Assembly (NCBI GenBank): GCA_039720395.1
Contig: CM077831.1
Span: 34,321,067 to 34,385,066, forward strand
From: Liquidambar formosana
Taxonomy: Eukaryota > Streptophyta > Magnoliopsida > Saxifragales > Altingiaceae
DNA: 64,000 bases
Direction of reading: 5' to 3'
Below, piece by piece: positions 34,932-46,138 of this stretch. A model generated the notes under the pieces. That model was not told where the DNA came from. It saw only the letters and a list, made by a program, of their open reading frames with translations, and did not search any database. Both the position numbers and the translations under genes were made by a program. The first letter of the stretch is position 1. Each line of letters opens with the position of its first letter.

Positions 34932-37900
34932 TGTTTTAACTCCTTACTACACGGAGGAAGTTCTCTTCTCCTTGCATGATTTGGAAGTGCAAAATGAAGA
35001 TGGTGTTTCCATTCTTTTTTACTTGCAAAAAATTTTTCCAGGTTTGTTTTCTGCTCTTGTAGATTGCTAAATTGCATACTAATATACTATGCATTCTAAG
35101 AAATAATTTTTTCAGTCATAAGTTGATCAGTAGTAATACGCAGATGAATGGACCAACTTTCTTGAGCGAGTGAAATGCAGCAGTGAAGACAATCTTAAAG
35201 AAAAGGAATCTGATGAATTAGAAGAAGAGCTCCGTCTTTGGGCATCATACAGAGGCCAGACTTTGACCAAAACTGGTATAATAATAATATTATTATTTTT
35301 TGATGTGTGTAAGCCTGAGTTTCACCAGTGTTTTTTTTTTAAATCTTGATATTGCCTCTTTGCTTTACAATTGACTAATATGTTATAACAAACACCAGTA
35401 AGAGGAATGATGTACTATCGGAAAGCTTTGGAGCTTCAAGCCTTCCTTGACATGGCCAAAGATGAAGGTACTCTATTTTCTCTTCTTGTGAAACTTGTGG
35501 AATGGTTGATTGTATGCAGCTCGGCATTTGTGTAGTACTTGATTTTATTTGTTCATAACATATACAACTATACGACTATACTCTTTGTTTCTAATACAAA
35601 ATATTGTATCAATAGAATTTGATTCTGTATTTGTTACATGACTTGAATTGACTATCACCTTTGTTCAGATTTAATGGAAGGCTACAAGGCCGTTGAATTA
35701 AATACGGAGGACCACTTGAAGGGGGAGAGGTCACTGTGGGCAGAATGTCAAGCCTTGGCTGATATGAAGTTCACACATGTGGTGTCATGCCATAAATATG
35801 GGATTCACAAGCGATCTGGTGATCCTCGTGCACAGGACATTTTAAGACTTATGACAACGTATGTCTCCAAGTTTAATTTCTTTTGGATCTGCTTGTTATG
35901 AGCATAGAATGAGTGGTTTTATTTCCATGTGTAGGTACCCCTCTCTTCGTATAGCATACATTGATGAGGTTGAAGAACCTAGTAAAGACAGATCCAAAAA
36001 GATCAATCCGAAGGTTTATTATTCCACTCTAGTGAAGGCTGCCTTGCCGAATTCAATTAATTCCTCACAACCTGTACAACATTTTGACCAGGTAAAGTTC
36101 AATTTGTTAAGATGTATTTATTTAGTTATTTTGAATGGGGCCAAAGCCCATCTACCAGGGCACTGGGTAGGGAACAGCCATGCCAACAATATCCCCATGA
36201 AGCACATAACCCAAGTGTGCTGGAGCTGTGTGAAGATTAATAAACCTCTTGGAGCATATGGGCTCATTGTAGCCAGCCAATCAATGCATGCATTCACCAT
36301 GAGACTACCCTGGAGTTGGAAATCATTGTCCCTCCATATATGAGATGAATAGCAACTTTGGATTCAGTTTTCACTATAATTTTTCTGTATCCATTATCAG
36401 ATGCTAGCTTGAGGACTGTAGCAAGGGCCTAGTGCTCCATCATCATGTTGGTAGCTCTACCAATATTGATTGTAAATCTCAGCAGCCACTGTTCATGGTC
36501 ATTTAAAAAATTTCCCTGTCCCCAGAATTGGCTTTGATAGATTGGTACACTACCTAAATTTGATTATTATGGTGTATTTTATGTTTTATAGCCACTGCTT
36601 TTCAATCGTGTCTTAAAAAAATTGTTTTAAGAATAGATTTAACCATCGAATGTCCACAACAACCTTTTGTGTATCAAAGTATTTGATTTGCATTTGGCAG
36701 TTCACCAGTGCTAAAAGATGTACACTTGTACTAAACTCTTTTACTTTGGAGTTCCTTCTCTTTGTTTGTAAAACATGAGCTTCTTTTGTAACCTTTTAGA
36801 TCTTTGTTCTTTGTGCTAAGCTTTGTATACTCCATGTATACTAGGCTTTTGCCCTGCTCTATTTGTTAGTGAAATTTTCTTTACATGTCAGAAAAATACA
36901 GCAATATATGACAAATATTTGGATTACCCCTAACCCCCCCCCCTCCCCTCCGGCTTTCCTCCTCAAGCAATTTATAATTATGGGAATTCTGCTCTTGCTG
37001 ATCCCAGGATGGCATGTTACATGTGTGTTTTAATATCTGTGAAGCTCCTGTGGGATTCTTCAAATGAACCTGTAGTCAGAAACATACCCAGCAAGTTGTG
37101 AGTTAGTAGAACACATGATTTCTAGTTCTGTGGAAAGCCCCTAGGATATTCTCTTATGTTGTTTCCATGTTGCATCAAATATTTCAGAACACTGAAGCAC
37201 CAAGTTCACTACGCCACATGATATAGCCTTATAGGGGAATGAGAGTTGGAAACTTTGACAAGTCAATCAGGTCTTTGTGTCTAAGTTTTGTTTTTAGATA
37301 AATATGTGTGCTTCGGTGCCGTGTCTCTGTTCTTGGCTTTTAGCTTGAAATAGTGGCCAAGTTTGGGAGGAAACCCTTCTTTATTTTCTCCAAGTGGCTA
37401 AAACCTCTATGTAAAGTGATGAAAGTATTCTTTGCCCCCCACTTAAGTTTTTGTATATATCTCACTGAAGGTTCACTATATCAATGTTCAATAACATAAT
37501 GGTTTTCAAATGATTGTCTGAATCTCCATGAACAGGTTATTTATCGCATAAAAATTCCAGGACCTGCCATCTTGGGTGAGGGAAAGCCCGAAAATCAGAA
37601 TCATGCCATTATCTTCACACGTGGAGAAGGTTTGCAAACAATTGATATGAACCAGGTACAGTAGTGGTTATATGTCTTCCTGCGTGATAATCTCTATCTC
37701 TTAGCCAATCGTCAGCTTGTTGAAACTGTCCATTTCTTTAGGATAACTACATGGAAGAAGCATTAAAAATGAGGAATTTGCTTCAAGAGTTTCTCAAAAG
37801 GCATGACAGTGTGAGACACCCTACAATTCTTGGACTTAGGGAGCATATTTTTACTGGAAGGTGGGTGCATTTTGTTTTTATTGGCTTTATGCATTGTATT

Positions 37901-38052
37901 GCTATGATCAAATATTTGATTGTGAATTTGTCATATATTGCTAAATATTCTTTTCCTATCTGGTGTAGTGTTTCTTCTCTTGCGTGGTTCGTGTCAAATC
38001 AGGAGACCAGTTTTGCGACTATTGGTCAGAGAATATTGGCCAACCCTCTGAA
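34932..38052 (+). CDS. CALS3: CALS3 left copy, exons 29-36 (glucan synthase core, first half)
   Basis: Exons: 34932-35041, 35144-35275, 35399-35467, 35669-35858, 35935-36091, 37536-37655, 37742-37860, 37969-38052. No frame lesions. The core glucan-synthase domain is clear: DGVSILFYLQKIFPDEW, LRLWASYRGQTLTKTVRGMM, YYRKALELQAFLDMAKDE, ADMKFTHVVSCHKYGIHKRS, YPSLRIAYIDEVEEP, IPGPAILGEGKPENQNHAII, FTRGEGLQTIDMNQDNYMEE, LGLREHIFTGSVSSLAWFVS and ETSFATIGQRILANPLK. These residues belong to the cytosolic GT48 catalytic region. Confidence 0.9.
36092..37535 (+). other. Intron 33 of CALS3 with an antisense LINE relic
   Basis: Bases about 36110-36340 on the minus strand read MVNACIDWLATMSPYAPRGL and onward to a segment ending WALAPFKITK, resembling the C-terminal RNase H and final residues of plant LINE ORF2. 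The remainder (36345-37535) has no recognisable feature except a C-rich run near 36935. Confidence 0.5.
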
Positions 38053-38788
38053 GTAAGATCTATATTTCTGAGTATATTTATTCTGTACAGCAAGAAAAGA
38101 GTTTAGCTATGAGTTCATCCTGCTCAGTGTCAATTCTTAATTGGATTAATCCAGTTATGTTCTATTTGGTTTTACATGTGTATACAGTATACATGGGTTT
38201 TAGATTTCTAAAAAATGTCAGGGTATAATTGATTTACAAACTGTACTGCTATAATTGGTAAGTTATCCGAGGATATTAGCACTGAAAGTGCACAGAGTGC
38301 TCAAATTTACGGAGTGGAAGGTTTTCTCTAGCTGCCGCTGGAGAATGATCATGTGTTCTGTCTTTTATCTCTATGTATGTCTGCTTTTAGTTGGCAGAAT
38401 TATGACTGGGTGGCTCTTAATCCCAGTGAAACTTTCAATCTTCATTTCAATTTGTGATTCACATAAATTTTGAATTTTCGTAAATCGAAACATGTGCATT
38501 ATTTCTCACCGAAGTTTCATGTCATAGTTAAAGCGATTGCATTATGATCACATTAGCATTTATGAACAGTAAAAAGAATCCTTCAGCACCACATATGGGA
38601 ATGCTTTGTGCTCACAAATCACCAATAATTGGCTGGGAACTTAGCATTGCCAACAAGTCAACTACTGACATGGAAAGAGACCCCAGGCTACTACAGAATG
38701 CATTGTTGATGTGTGTCTACACAATGAAAGAGTTGGTCAATTGTTTAAGAATATAGTTATCTGCTAATCCCCCCCTCTCCACCCCCCC

Positions 38789-38819
<31 letters not shown>

Positions 38820-39947
38820 AAATACAAAGACAAAAACAGAAAAGAAGGCAGCGGCGGAATTACACATGCAGGCTGCACTTCACCGTCTTTTTGCTTTTTC
38901 CTTTTTCTTCCTCTTAAGTGCAAAAAAAAAAAAAAAAACACACACACACAACTTCACCCCTTTGGAGCACAATCCAACAATGTTGAGCCATATTTCCATA
39001 TTTTATTAGGTTGACAAAGCACAAACCTCTTGTACAAATATTATTCAAATTAGAAAAAAAAAATGTAAGAAATTTTTTAGAGAACGTAATATGATTTGAA
39101 TAAGAAGGTGAAATTTTTGTGTGATTTTTGCAAAATTGAACTGCTATGCAGTCTGTTGGTTTTTGAATAGACATCTTAATGGTTGTCATCGAGACCCAGG
39201 TCATATGTGGCTCGCAGTGTTAGATTTTTAACCTTTATCACAGATTGCTTGGCCAGATAATTTCTGTACTTTGAAAGAATTGTGCAGCCACCCTTTCTAC
39301 ACAAACTCTACATCCTGCTACTACCAGCACTTATGTCTCATGTCTGTCTTATGCTCATAGTACATGAATTGTGGCACAATTTTGATGGTTTATGCAACTA
39401 AATGCTTGTAACCCCAAAAAGAAGCCACATGGGAAGAAAAATGAAATGCTAAGATGACTTGTGTAAGTTTAAAATGGCATGTGAGAAAAGAGAAATGTGA
39501 GTTGAAAATGACTATTGTGGCCCTCTTTTGTTTCAAATTAATCAAAAAGATCTGCAATAGGGCGGGAAGTTTTGAAAATTTAGACTTGACTTCTGTGGAT
39601 GGAATAGCACTTGATCAATTAAAATGGCCATGCTGAATCGCTCAGGTTAAGATAAGTGACCGATATGATGATGAGATGATGTGGGAAGAAAATAAAATTA
39701 TGCACTACTTTCTTGGGTTCATCGTTGATTTCACTAGGGCACCACTTTTTGATATCCTATAATCGCTTTCTTTTCATATTCTTGCATTTGCATAATGTCC
39801 TTCTCAATCACTTTCTCTTTCAAATTCTTATTTTTTTATAGGTATTTATTGATGTTCAATGTGCCAAATTTTTGTTGGTTTTCTTGTTTTTGTTCATCTC
39901 GGGTTCAATGCTAATTTTTTCTTTTTTTCTTGTCTCTATTCATCTAG
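38053..39947 (+). other. Intron 36 of CALS3 with a poly-C/poly-A tract
   Basis: A 1.9-kb intron. Bases 38782-38809 are 28 consecutive C followed by about 13 A; a second A-run starts at 38922 followed by a CA repeat. No transposon ends or coding similarity found. Confidence 0.7.
38782..38822. repeat. Poly-C run followed by poly-A
   Basis: Twenty-eight C then about 13 A, within intron 36. Such tracts are prone to replication slippage and to length errors in sequencing. Confidence 0.9.
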
Positions 39948-42900
39948 GGTTCGATTCCACTATGGGCATCCAGATGTGTTTGATAGACTGTTTCACCTTT
40001 CAAGAGGGGGTGTCAGTAAAGCATCTAAGGTTATCAATTTGAGTGAGGACATTTTTGCAGGTATGTATTTTAAAATTTATCCTCTTTTTTATATAGTATA
40101 GATTTCCATGATCTTGGCTTTATCATTATTTATTGTGATGCAACTGCAAGTGTAGGCTTCAATTCTACACTTCGTGAAGGCAATGTTACTCATCATGAGT
40201 ATATACAAGTCGGGAAAGGAAGGGATGTGGGCCTTAACCAGATTTCTCTGTTTGAGGCAAAAATAGCTAATGGCAATGGAGAGCAGACATTGAGTCGTGA
40301 TATATACAGACTTGGACACTGTTTTGACTTTTTTCGGATGTTGTCATGCTATTTCAGCACAGTTGGTTTCTACTTCAGTATGCTGGTATGTAGCAAAGTT
40401 TGATGCTCTATTTTTTGTAGGTTTTGAAATGTTATGTTAGTTTTCTGTAAGCCTTTTTTCTCATTTCTTCTGCAGATAACTGTGCTCACTGTATATGTAT
40501 TCCTTTATGGCCGCCTTTATCTGGTTCTTAGTGGACTTGAAGAAGGTTTGAGTTCCCAACCAGCCATTCGGGACAATAAGCCTCTTCAAGTGGCTCTTGC
40601 TTCTCAGTCTTTTGTTCAAATTGGAGTTTTGATGGCCTTGCCTATGTTGATGGAAATCGGTTTAGAAAGGGGCTTTAGAACAGCATTGAGTGAATTCATA
40701 CTGATGCAATTACAATTGGCTCCAGTATTTTTCACATTCTCTCTTGGGACGAAGACCCACTATTATGGAAGAACATTGCTTCATGGTGGTGCAAAATATA
40801 GGCCTACAGGTCGTGGATTTGTGGTGTTCCATGCCAAGTTCGCTGAAAATTATAGGCTCTACTCTCGCAGCCACTTTGTCAAGGGTATTGAACTGATGAT
40901 TTTGCTTCTGGTGTACCAAATATTTGACCATACTTACAGAAGTGCAGTTGCTTATGTATTGATCACTGTTTCAATGTGGTTTATGGTGGGCACTTGGCTT
41001 TTTGCTCCCTTTCTCTTCAATCCTTCTGGTTTTCAGTGGCAGAAGATCGTTGATGATTGGACTGATTGGAATAAGTGGATAAGTAACCGAGGCGGTATTG
41101 GTGTACCCCCTGAAAAAAGTTGGGAATCATGGTGGGAGGAGGAACAAGAACATCTCCGTCATTCTGGAAAGGGTGGTGTCATTGCTGAGATATTGTTAGC
41201 TTTACGATTTTTTATCTATCAGTATGGGCTTGTTTATCACCTAAAAATGACACAGCAAACCAAAAGTTTTCTGGTAATATTTTCATACTGGTCCTTTCAC
41301 CTTATACGTTATTTTATTCAAATGCAATAATATAAGTAATTTTTTTCCCTTCACTTGTCACAGGTCTATGGCATATCATGGCTAGTGATCTTTGTAATAT
41401 TGTTTCTGATGAAGGTGAGAGGCCAAATTCTTCTGATTTCTTCCATGACACGGTCCAAACACAATTTTTCTAGTAATTCATCTCCATGCAATAATCCTTA
41501 TTTCATCTTGATTGTAATCTAGGTAGATACTATTTGCTTGTGTTTTGTGTTTCATGTTTCCTCTTTAGCTCTTCAGTTTGTTAGTTATTGGGAGGTGAAT
41601 TAGGGATGTATTTTTGTTGCGTTTTTTCAGATTTAGGTATCACTTAACTCACTCTTGGTGTGGCAATTGCGTAATTTTCTTATGAATAATACTTCCAATC
41701 TCCTGTTGAAGACAGCCATTGCCTGCATGCTTTGGGGGGGAGGGAGAGGGGGTGTTGGGGGTTATTTGATTCCCTTGAATGATGTTTCTAAACATAATGC
41801 CAGGGGCCCTGGGCCTAGTGACTGAGAACTGGTCACAGGTACAGAACCAAATGCAAACTATGACACAAGTTGTTATGTCTTTTAAATTTTCCCATCATTA
41901 GACAAAATATTTTGCGGTTGTCTTGTAAGGTATTGCATTTTTTCTCTGTCTTCATTGCTCGGTTTGATTTTTCATGGTATTGATTTTGATTATTCAATAT
42001 TTGGGTTACTGTCAGATATGAGCCTGAGTCAGATTCTTATCAAAAGTTCGATTGCTGCATGATTCAAATTTAATTCTAAATTATATGTGAATATGTGCTT
42101 TTGCCCATGTTCCTAAATTTTTTTTTTTTTTTTTTTTTTTTTGGCGGTGTAATTACAGACCATATCTGTCGGACGGCGAAAATTCAGTGCAAAGTTGCAG
42201 CTTGTGTTCCGGTTTATCAAGGGATTGATCTTCCTGACATTTGTATCTATTCTGGTCGCGCTGATTGCGACCGCTCATATGACCTTTCTAGACATAGTAG
42301 TGTGCATTCTTGCCTCCATGCCAACTGGGTGGGGTTTGCTTCTGGTCAGTGGATATTTCAATCTTCCCCTGTACAATATATTGTTACCCTTATTTTTATT
42401 TATTTATTTTTTACGATGAGGAACCCCTTTGGGTAAACCCTTGGCCTATGTAAGACCCCACAACCCACGTGGATCAGACAAGACCAAGGCCCATGAGAAC
42501 CCATGAAAACCTTGTTTCGATTGGCCCAAGGGGTTAGCAAGAGTCAAACTCATGACCTCTAGGTCCTAAGGCGTGGTCCCTTTTACCAACTGAGCTACCC
42601 ATGCACTACTGTTTAATATCAAGTGGTAAAAAACCAAATGTTGTGAACTTATGTCACCATTGTAGTTCTTTTACGACTTTGTAACTAAACTTGGCATCTG
42701 ACTAGTCTCTCTCAATTTTTAATTTCAAGCCATTTGTCCTATAACTAGTGTGCTTATGGAGATTTGAGTACCCAAATTCTAGTGTCTTGTCCCGCATCTC
42801 TCGGTGTTCCTTACTATCATTTCGAGTATAATGATATCAGAATTGCATCATTTGCTTCTATGCTGCTGCTCATAAATATAAGCTCATGTTTCCTATTGGT

Positions 42901-43172
42901 TTTTGTTTTACTAATTTTCCAGATTGCTCAAGCCTGCAAGCCTTTTGTTCACCAATTTGGGTTTTGGGGATCGGTCCGGAACGCTTGCTCGTGGCTATGA
43001 GATTGTTATGGGTTTACTTCTGTTCACCCCAGTTGCATTCCTGGCCTGGTTTCCTTTTGTTTCGGAATTGCAAACTGGAATGCTATTCAACCAAGCATTC
43101 AGCAGAAGTCTACAGATTTCTTGTATTCTTGGCGGGCCAAAGAAGGGTCGCTCTTCTCATAAGAAAGAGTGA
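39948..43172 (+). CDS. CALS3: CALS3 left copy, exons 37-42 (glucan synthase core, C-terminal membrane block)
   Basis: Exons: 39948-40060, 40156-40385, 40476-41273, 41364-41414, 42159-42344, 42923-43172. Exon 37 gives VRFHYGHPDVFDRLFHLSRG; exon 38 gives FNSTLREGNVTHHEYIQVGK and DIYRLGH. Exon 39 (798 bases) encodes hydrophobic segments, GTKTHYYGRTLLHGGAKYRP, TGRGFVVFHAKFAENYRLYS and KIVDDWTDWNKWI; exons 40-42 supply the last membrane helices. In exon 42 the frame of IAQACKPFVHQFGFWGSVR breaks at an extra A (42980/42981); the true frame resumes as TLARGYEIVMGLLLFTPVAF and runs to the stop at 43170-43172. Two conserved Arg are Cys: GHRF reads GHCF (40320) and QISRIL reads QISCIL (43122). Confidence 0.9.
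41415..42158 (+). other. Intron 40 of CALS3, no recognisable content
   Basis: A 744-base intron with a GTGAGA donor and a TTACAG acceptor. A G-rich run lies near 41735 and a long T-run at 42117-42142 forms an extended polypyrimidine tract before the acceptor. Nothing else was seen. Confidence 0.7.
42400..42605 (-). mobile_element. tRNA-derived SINE in intron 41
   Basis: The minus strand starts near 42605 with GGGTAGCTCAGTTGG, an RNA polymerase III A box in tRNA context (42587-42600), followed by GAGTTTGACTC as B box (42541-42551). After a unique body the element ends in an A/T-rich tail (about 42385-42410). Box spacing and the tRNA-like head support a SINE rather than a tRNA gene, since no complete cloverleaf can be formed. 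No clean target duplication was seen. Confidence 0.7.
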
Positions 43173-46133
43173 AAGATCTTAATTGTCTGTGAGGCCAATC
43201 TTTAACGTTAAATCCTCAATTACCCTGATACTGTCCACTAGCTTGTTTATAGAGATCTTGTTAATACTTATTAAGGCTGTTGTAATTATGGATGAGAAAT
43301 GGTCATCATTTTTGTTTGTTAGAATCGTCTCAAGATCCTGCCTGAATGCATTTGGAAAATGTGACAAATCTTTGAATTGTAACCGTTCTTTTCCGTTGAA
43401 TGAACTCTTATCGCAAACTGAATTATGAAACTGGCACGTGTTACACACATTACTGAATGATTTGAAAAATTGTTATTTAGGTGGTTTACTGGAACTGTTC
43501 TTTACATGTATTTACTCATGTTTTGAAGCCAGCTGTAGTTTTTAGGCGTCCCTTATTTATTCTTTTTTCATTTTTCATTTTCTTTTCCCCCCTTTTTTTT
43601 AAAATAAATATTCTTTTTTTTTCTTTTTTTTTTTTTTTTTTGGGGTGGTGGTGGGCTGTCTAAAATTTGGCTGTACATAATGGAAATGGTCCCAATGATC
43701 TTTGGTTAAGGTGAAATTCACGACTTCAGGCCCATAGAGAATACCTTCTTTTTTGAGTTTTGAAAGCAGGGGCCGGGGGGAAGGTTTGGTTGGTCATAAT
43801 GGATTATTGGATTTTACTATTTTAGATTGGTTGGGTACTTGGGTTGTGGGAAAATAATTACAGTTAGTAGTTATTGGTAATTAAGTTGGTAGTCATTTAT
43901 TAGGAAATTAGTAGAAAATAGCACTCAACTATAATTGTTTTCCCATACCCAACAAATCTAAAATTTCCCCCTTTTTTTGGGATAAATGGAAAAAGGATTT
44001 AAAATTTTAAAATTTAAATTGAAAAAAAAAAGGAAAAATTAGCAATTACCCCTATTAGTGCGTGTTTGGTTTGGTTTGGTTTTTATTTACTGCTTAAATC
44101 AGAAAAACTGATTAAATCAGATTTTATCCTTAAAAAGAGCGTTTGGTTAAGGAAAGAATTGATTTTACCAAAACCATTTAAGAGAGAAAAATTGATTAAA
44201 ACAAAATCGAGCGGGAGCCTGTTTTTATTTTAAGCAGGCGACCTTGAAAACGATTCCACCTAAAATCACTTATAAAAATCGAACGCTATTCATGCTTTTA
44301 TGCCGTGAAAAACCCGATGGGTTTCTCTTCTCTTTCATGAAGAGTGCTTGTCAATACTTGCCCTCCTCCTCCTATCTCTCTTCTTCCTTTCCCTCTTCCT
44401 GTCTCTGTCCCTCTCAATCTCCCTTTTAAACATTAGTCTTTTGCACTGTCCCACCTGCCTTAGTTTCATCTCTGTTGTGCACAGGAGAACAAAGGTACCT
44501 CTTCTTTATCTATTACATGCTTTGTTGTATCGTATATATTTTTTTATGGCTAATTGTATATTGAGGAACCTAATATGTTGTACTTTCTTCTTTTTTTGAT
44601 GTTGTATCATGTTAACTCTTTCATGTAAATATATATACACACACATGGCATAAAAGGGACAATAAGTATTTATCTTTTCTTCCTCTATCTTAATATAGAG
44701 ATCTATATATGAAAAAAGATGGAGATCAGATTCCATCTCTTCTTTATAATACTAATAACTAATATATAAATATTGGGATTTGTGGTAACAACTTTTTTTA
44801 AAGTTTTTTTTCCTAAGTTCACATCAGTCTAATGCCATAATGAGTTTGTTTAATGTTTTCTATTTACTTAAGAAAATAAATGTTTTTTTTTTTTTTTTTG
44901 TAGTAAGCTAACCAAACAGAAGCACTTATCAAAATGTTTAAATTTTAAATGATTCTTAAATAATTGTTTTCCCAAAAATCAAAAACAATTTGGATAAATA
45001 ATTGTTTAAATTTTAGAGGATTGTTTTTAACCAAAACCCTACCATAAGAGTTTTTAAATCCAAAACCCTTTTTTTTAGAGATTCTTTAAGAATAAGGAAA
45101 TTGTTTTTTTGCAAATACCTGTTTTAGCCTTTAGAAGGTTATAAAACTGATTTTAAAAAACGATGGGTTGGTTTCCATGGAAACCCATCAAGGAGGACCA
45201 ACAACGACGGGTCTCTTTCTCCAACCAGCAACGGCGGCAACTCTTCTCCAACGTCGACGGATCTCTTCCTTAGACAGCCAGCAGCATCGCCCCATCTCAG
45301 ACAATTGTAGCAACAACACCCCCCTCTCCGTTGACGGATCTCTTCTTCTCCGGCGGATCTTCATGAAGACTATGACCAAACGTTCTCCGACGACGGCCTT
45401 CTCCGCCATGGTTGTCATCTACTTCTTCTTTTCATCTCCCAACTCTAGATCTACTATCCTTTTCTTTTTTCTTTTTCTTTTTTTTGGGCGTCTTTGGTTT
45501 CAATTTCAGATCTAGTCATTTTTTTGGGGACTGCTATTGTAGTGTTTTTTTATAACTTAAAATATCAAGTTGTTACTGTTTTACTATATATTTTTTCAAA
45601 GACAACAATAAATTGTTATTATCTGGTGCATATTTTTTTTCAAAAACCACAATAGTAAACTATTACTGTTATCTGTATAAATTTTTCAACTGACACAATG
45701 ATAAACTATTACTATTGTCCGTATAAATTTTACAAAGCACACAATATATTTTTTCAAAGACAATAGTAAACTGTTACTATCTGGTGTATAATTTTTTCAA
45801 AACACACAATCGTAAATTGTTGTCGTTGTCTGTATAAATTTTTCAAAGCACACAGTAATAAACTGTTACTGTTGTATATATAAAATGGTACCTTTACAAA
45901 GCACACAGTAATAAATGGTGGAAGCACATAAGAGAGCCATGGCTATGTTTTGGCCATGGCAACAGATCTGGTGGGAAAGAAGAGGGAAAAAAATGAAAAG
46001 AAGAAGAAAGGTGCTCGCAAAGAAAGGGAGAGAAATGAAGCTGTTGAAGAAGGTGACTGGCCTTGGAAATGAAAAAAAAAAGGTGCCAGAATAGCATTTG
46101 CTGCTTGATCGACGGTGAGGAATCATAGGAGGC
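43173..46133. other. Region downstream of the left CALS3 copy
   Basis: The first few hundred bases are presumably the 3'UTR. Bases 43560-43645 are T-rich. A possible inverted-end element spans about 44056-44925 (ends AGTGCGTGTTTGGTT and ACCAAACAGAAGCACT, imperfect, no TSD). Bases 45160-45420 are relatively GC-rich with a 115-codon plus-strand frame (45168-45515) without recognised similarity. The region 45555-45915 is a tandem repeat, listed separately. Confidence 0.5.
45555..45915. repeat. Degenerate tandem repeat, units of roughly 50-60 bp
   Basis: About seven diverged units share the core AGTAATAAACTGTTACTGTT followed by a GTATAAATTTTTCAAA-type stretch. Each core is itself a weak hairpin (AGTAA...TTACT). 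Confidence 0.7.
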
Positions 46134-46138
46134 AATGG

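Larger units (their letters stand above)
9271..43172 (+). pseudogene. CALS3: Callose synthase (CALS3/GSL12-type), left tandem copy, exons 2-42, frame broken three times
   Basis: Callose synthases polymerise UDP-glucose into 1,3-beta-glucan at the plasma membrane (cell plate, plasmodesmata, pollen, wounds). Forty-one exons with GT-AG borders read as a CALS3-type protein from the RFYAFEKA motif to a C-terminal KKE-stop. With exon 1 of the right copy added and three extra bases discounted, the exons give 1952 codons, the usual length. Lesions: an extra base near 10023 in exon 3 (stop at 10032-10034); one extra base at the exon 24/25 junction (about 32057); an extra A at 42980/42981 in exon 42 (stop 42998-43000, losing about 57 residues). 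Conserved Arg codons are Cys at 29719, 31229, 40320 and 43122. All other exons and splice sites are intact, so decay is recent, or some indels are sequencing errors. Exon 1 lies left of the window. Identification as callose synthase is certain; the CALS3 assignment rests on remembered family sequence. Confidence 0.9.

Noticed and set aside
42587..42605. tRNA gene on the minus strand
   Set aside because: A and B boxes are present but no acceptor stem or full cloverleaf can be formed; better explained as a tRNA-derived SINE.
44056..44925. Possible transposon with ends AGTGCGTGTTTGGTT / ACCAAACAGAAGCACT
   Set aside because: Inverted ends are imperfect and short, and no target duplication was found.
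45168..45515. 115-codon Thr/Ser-rich frame downstream of CALS3
   Set aside because: Low-complexity, ends in a Phe-rich T-run translation, no similarity recognised, no splice or promoter context.
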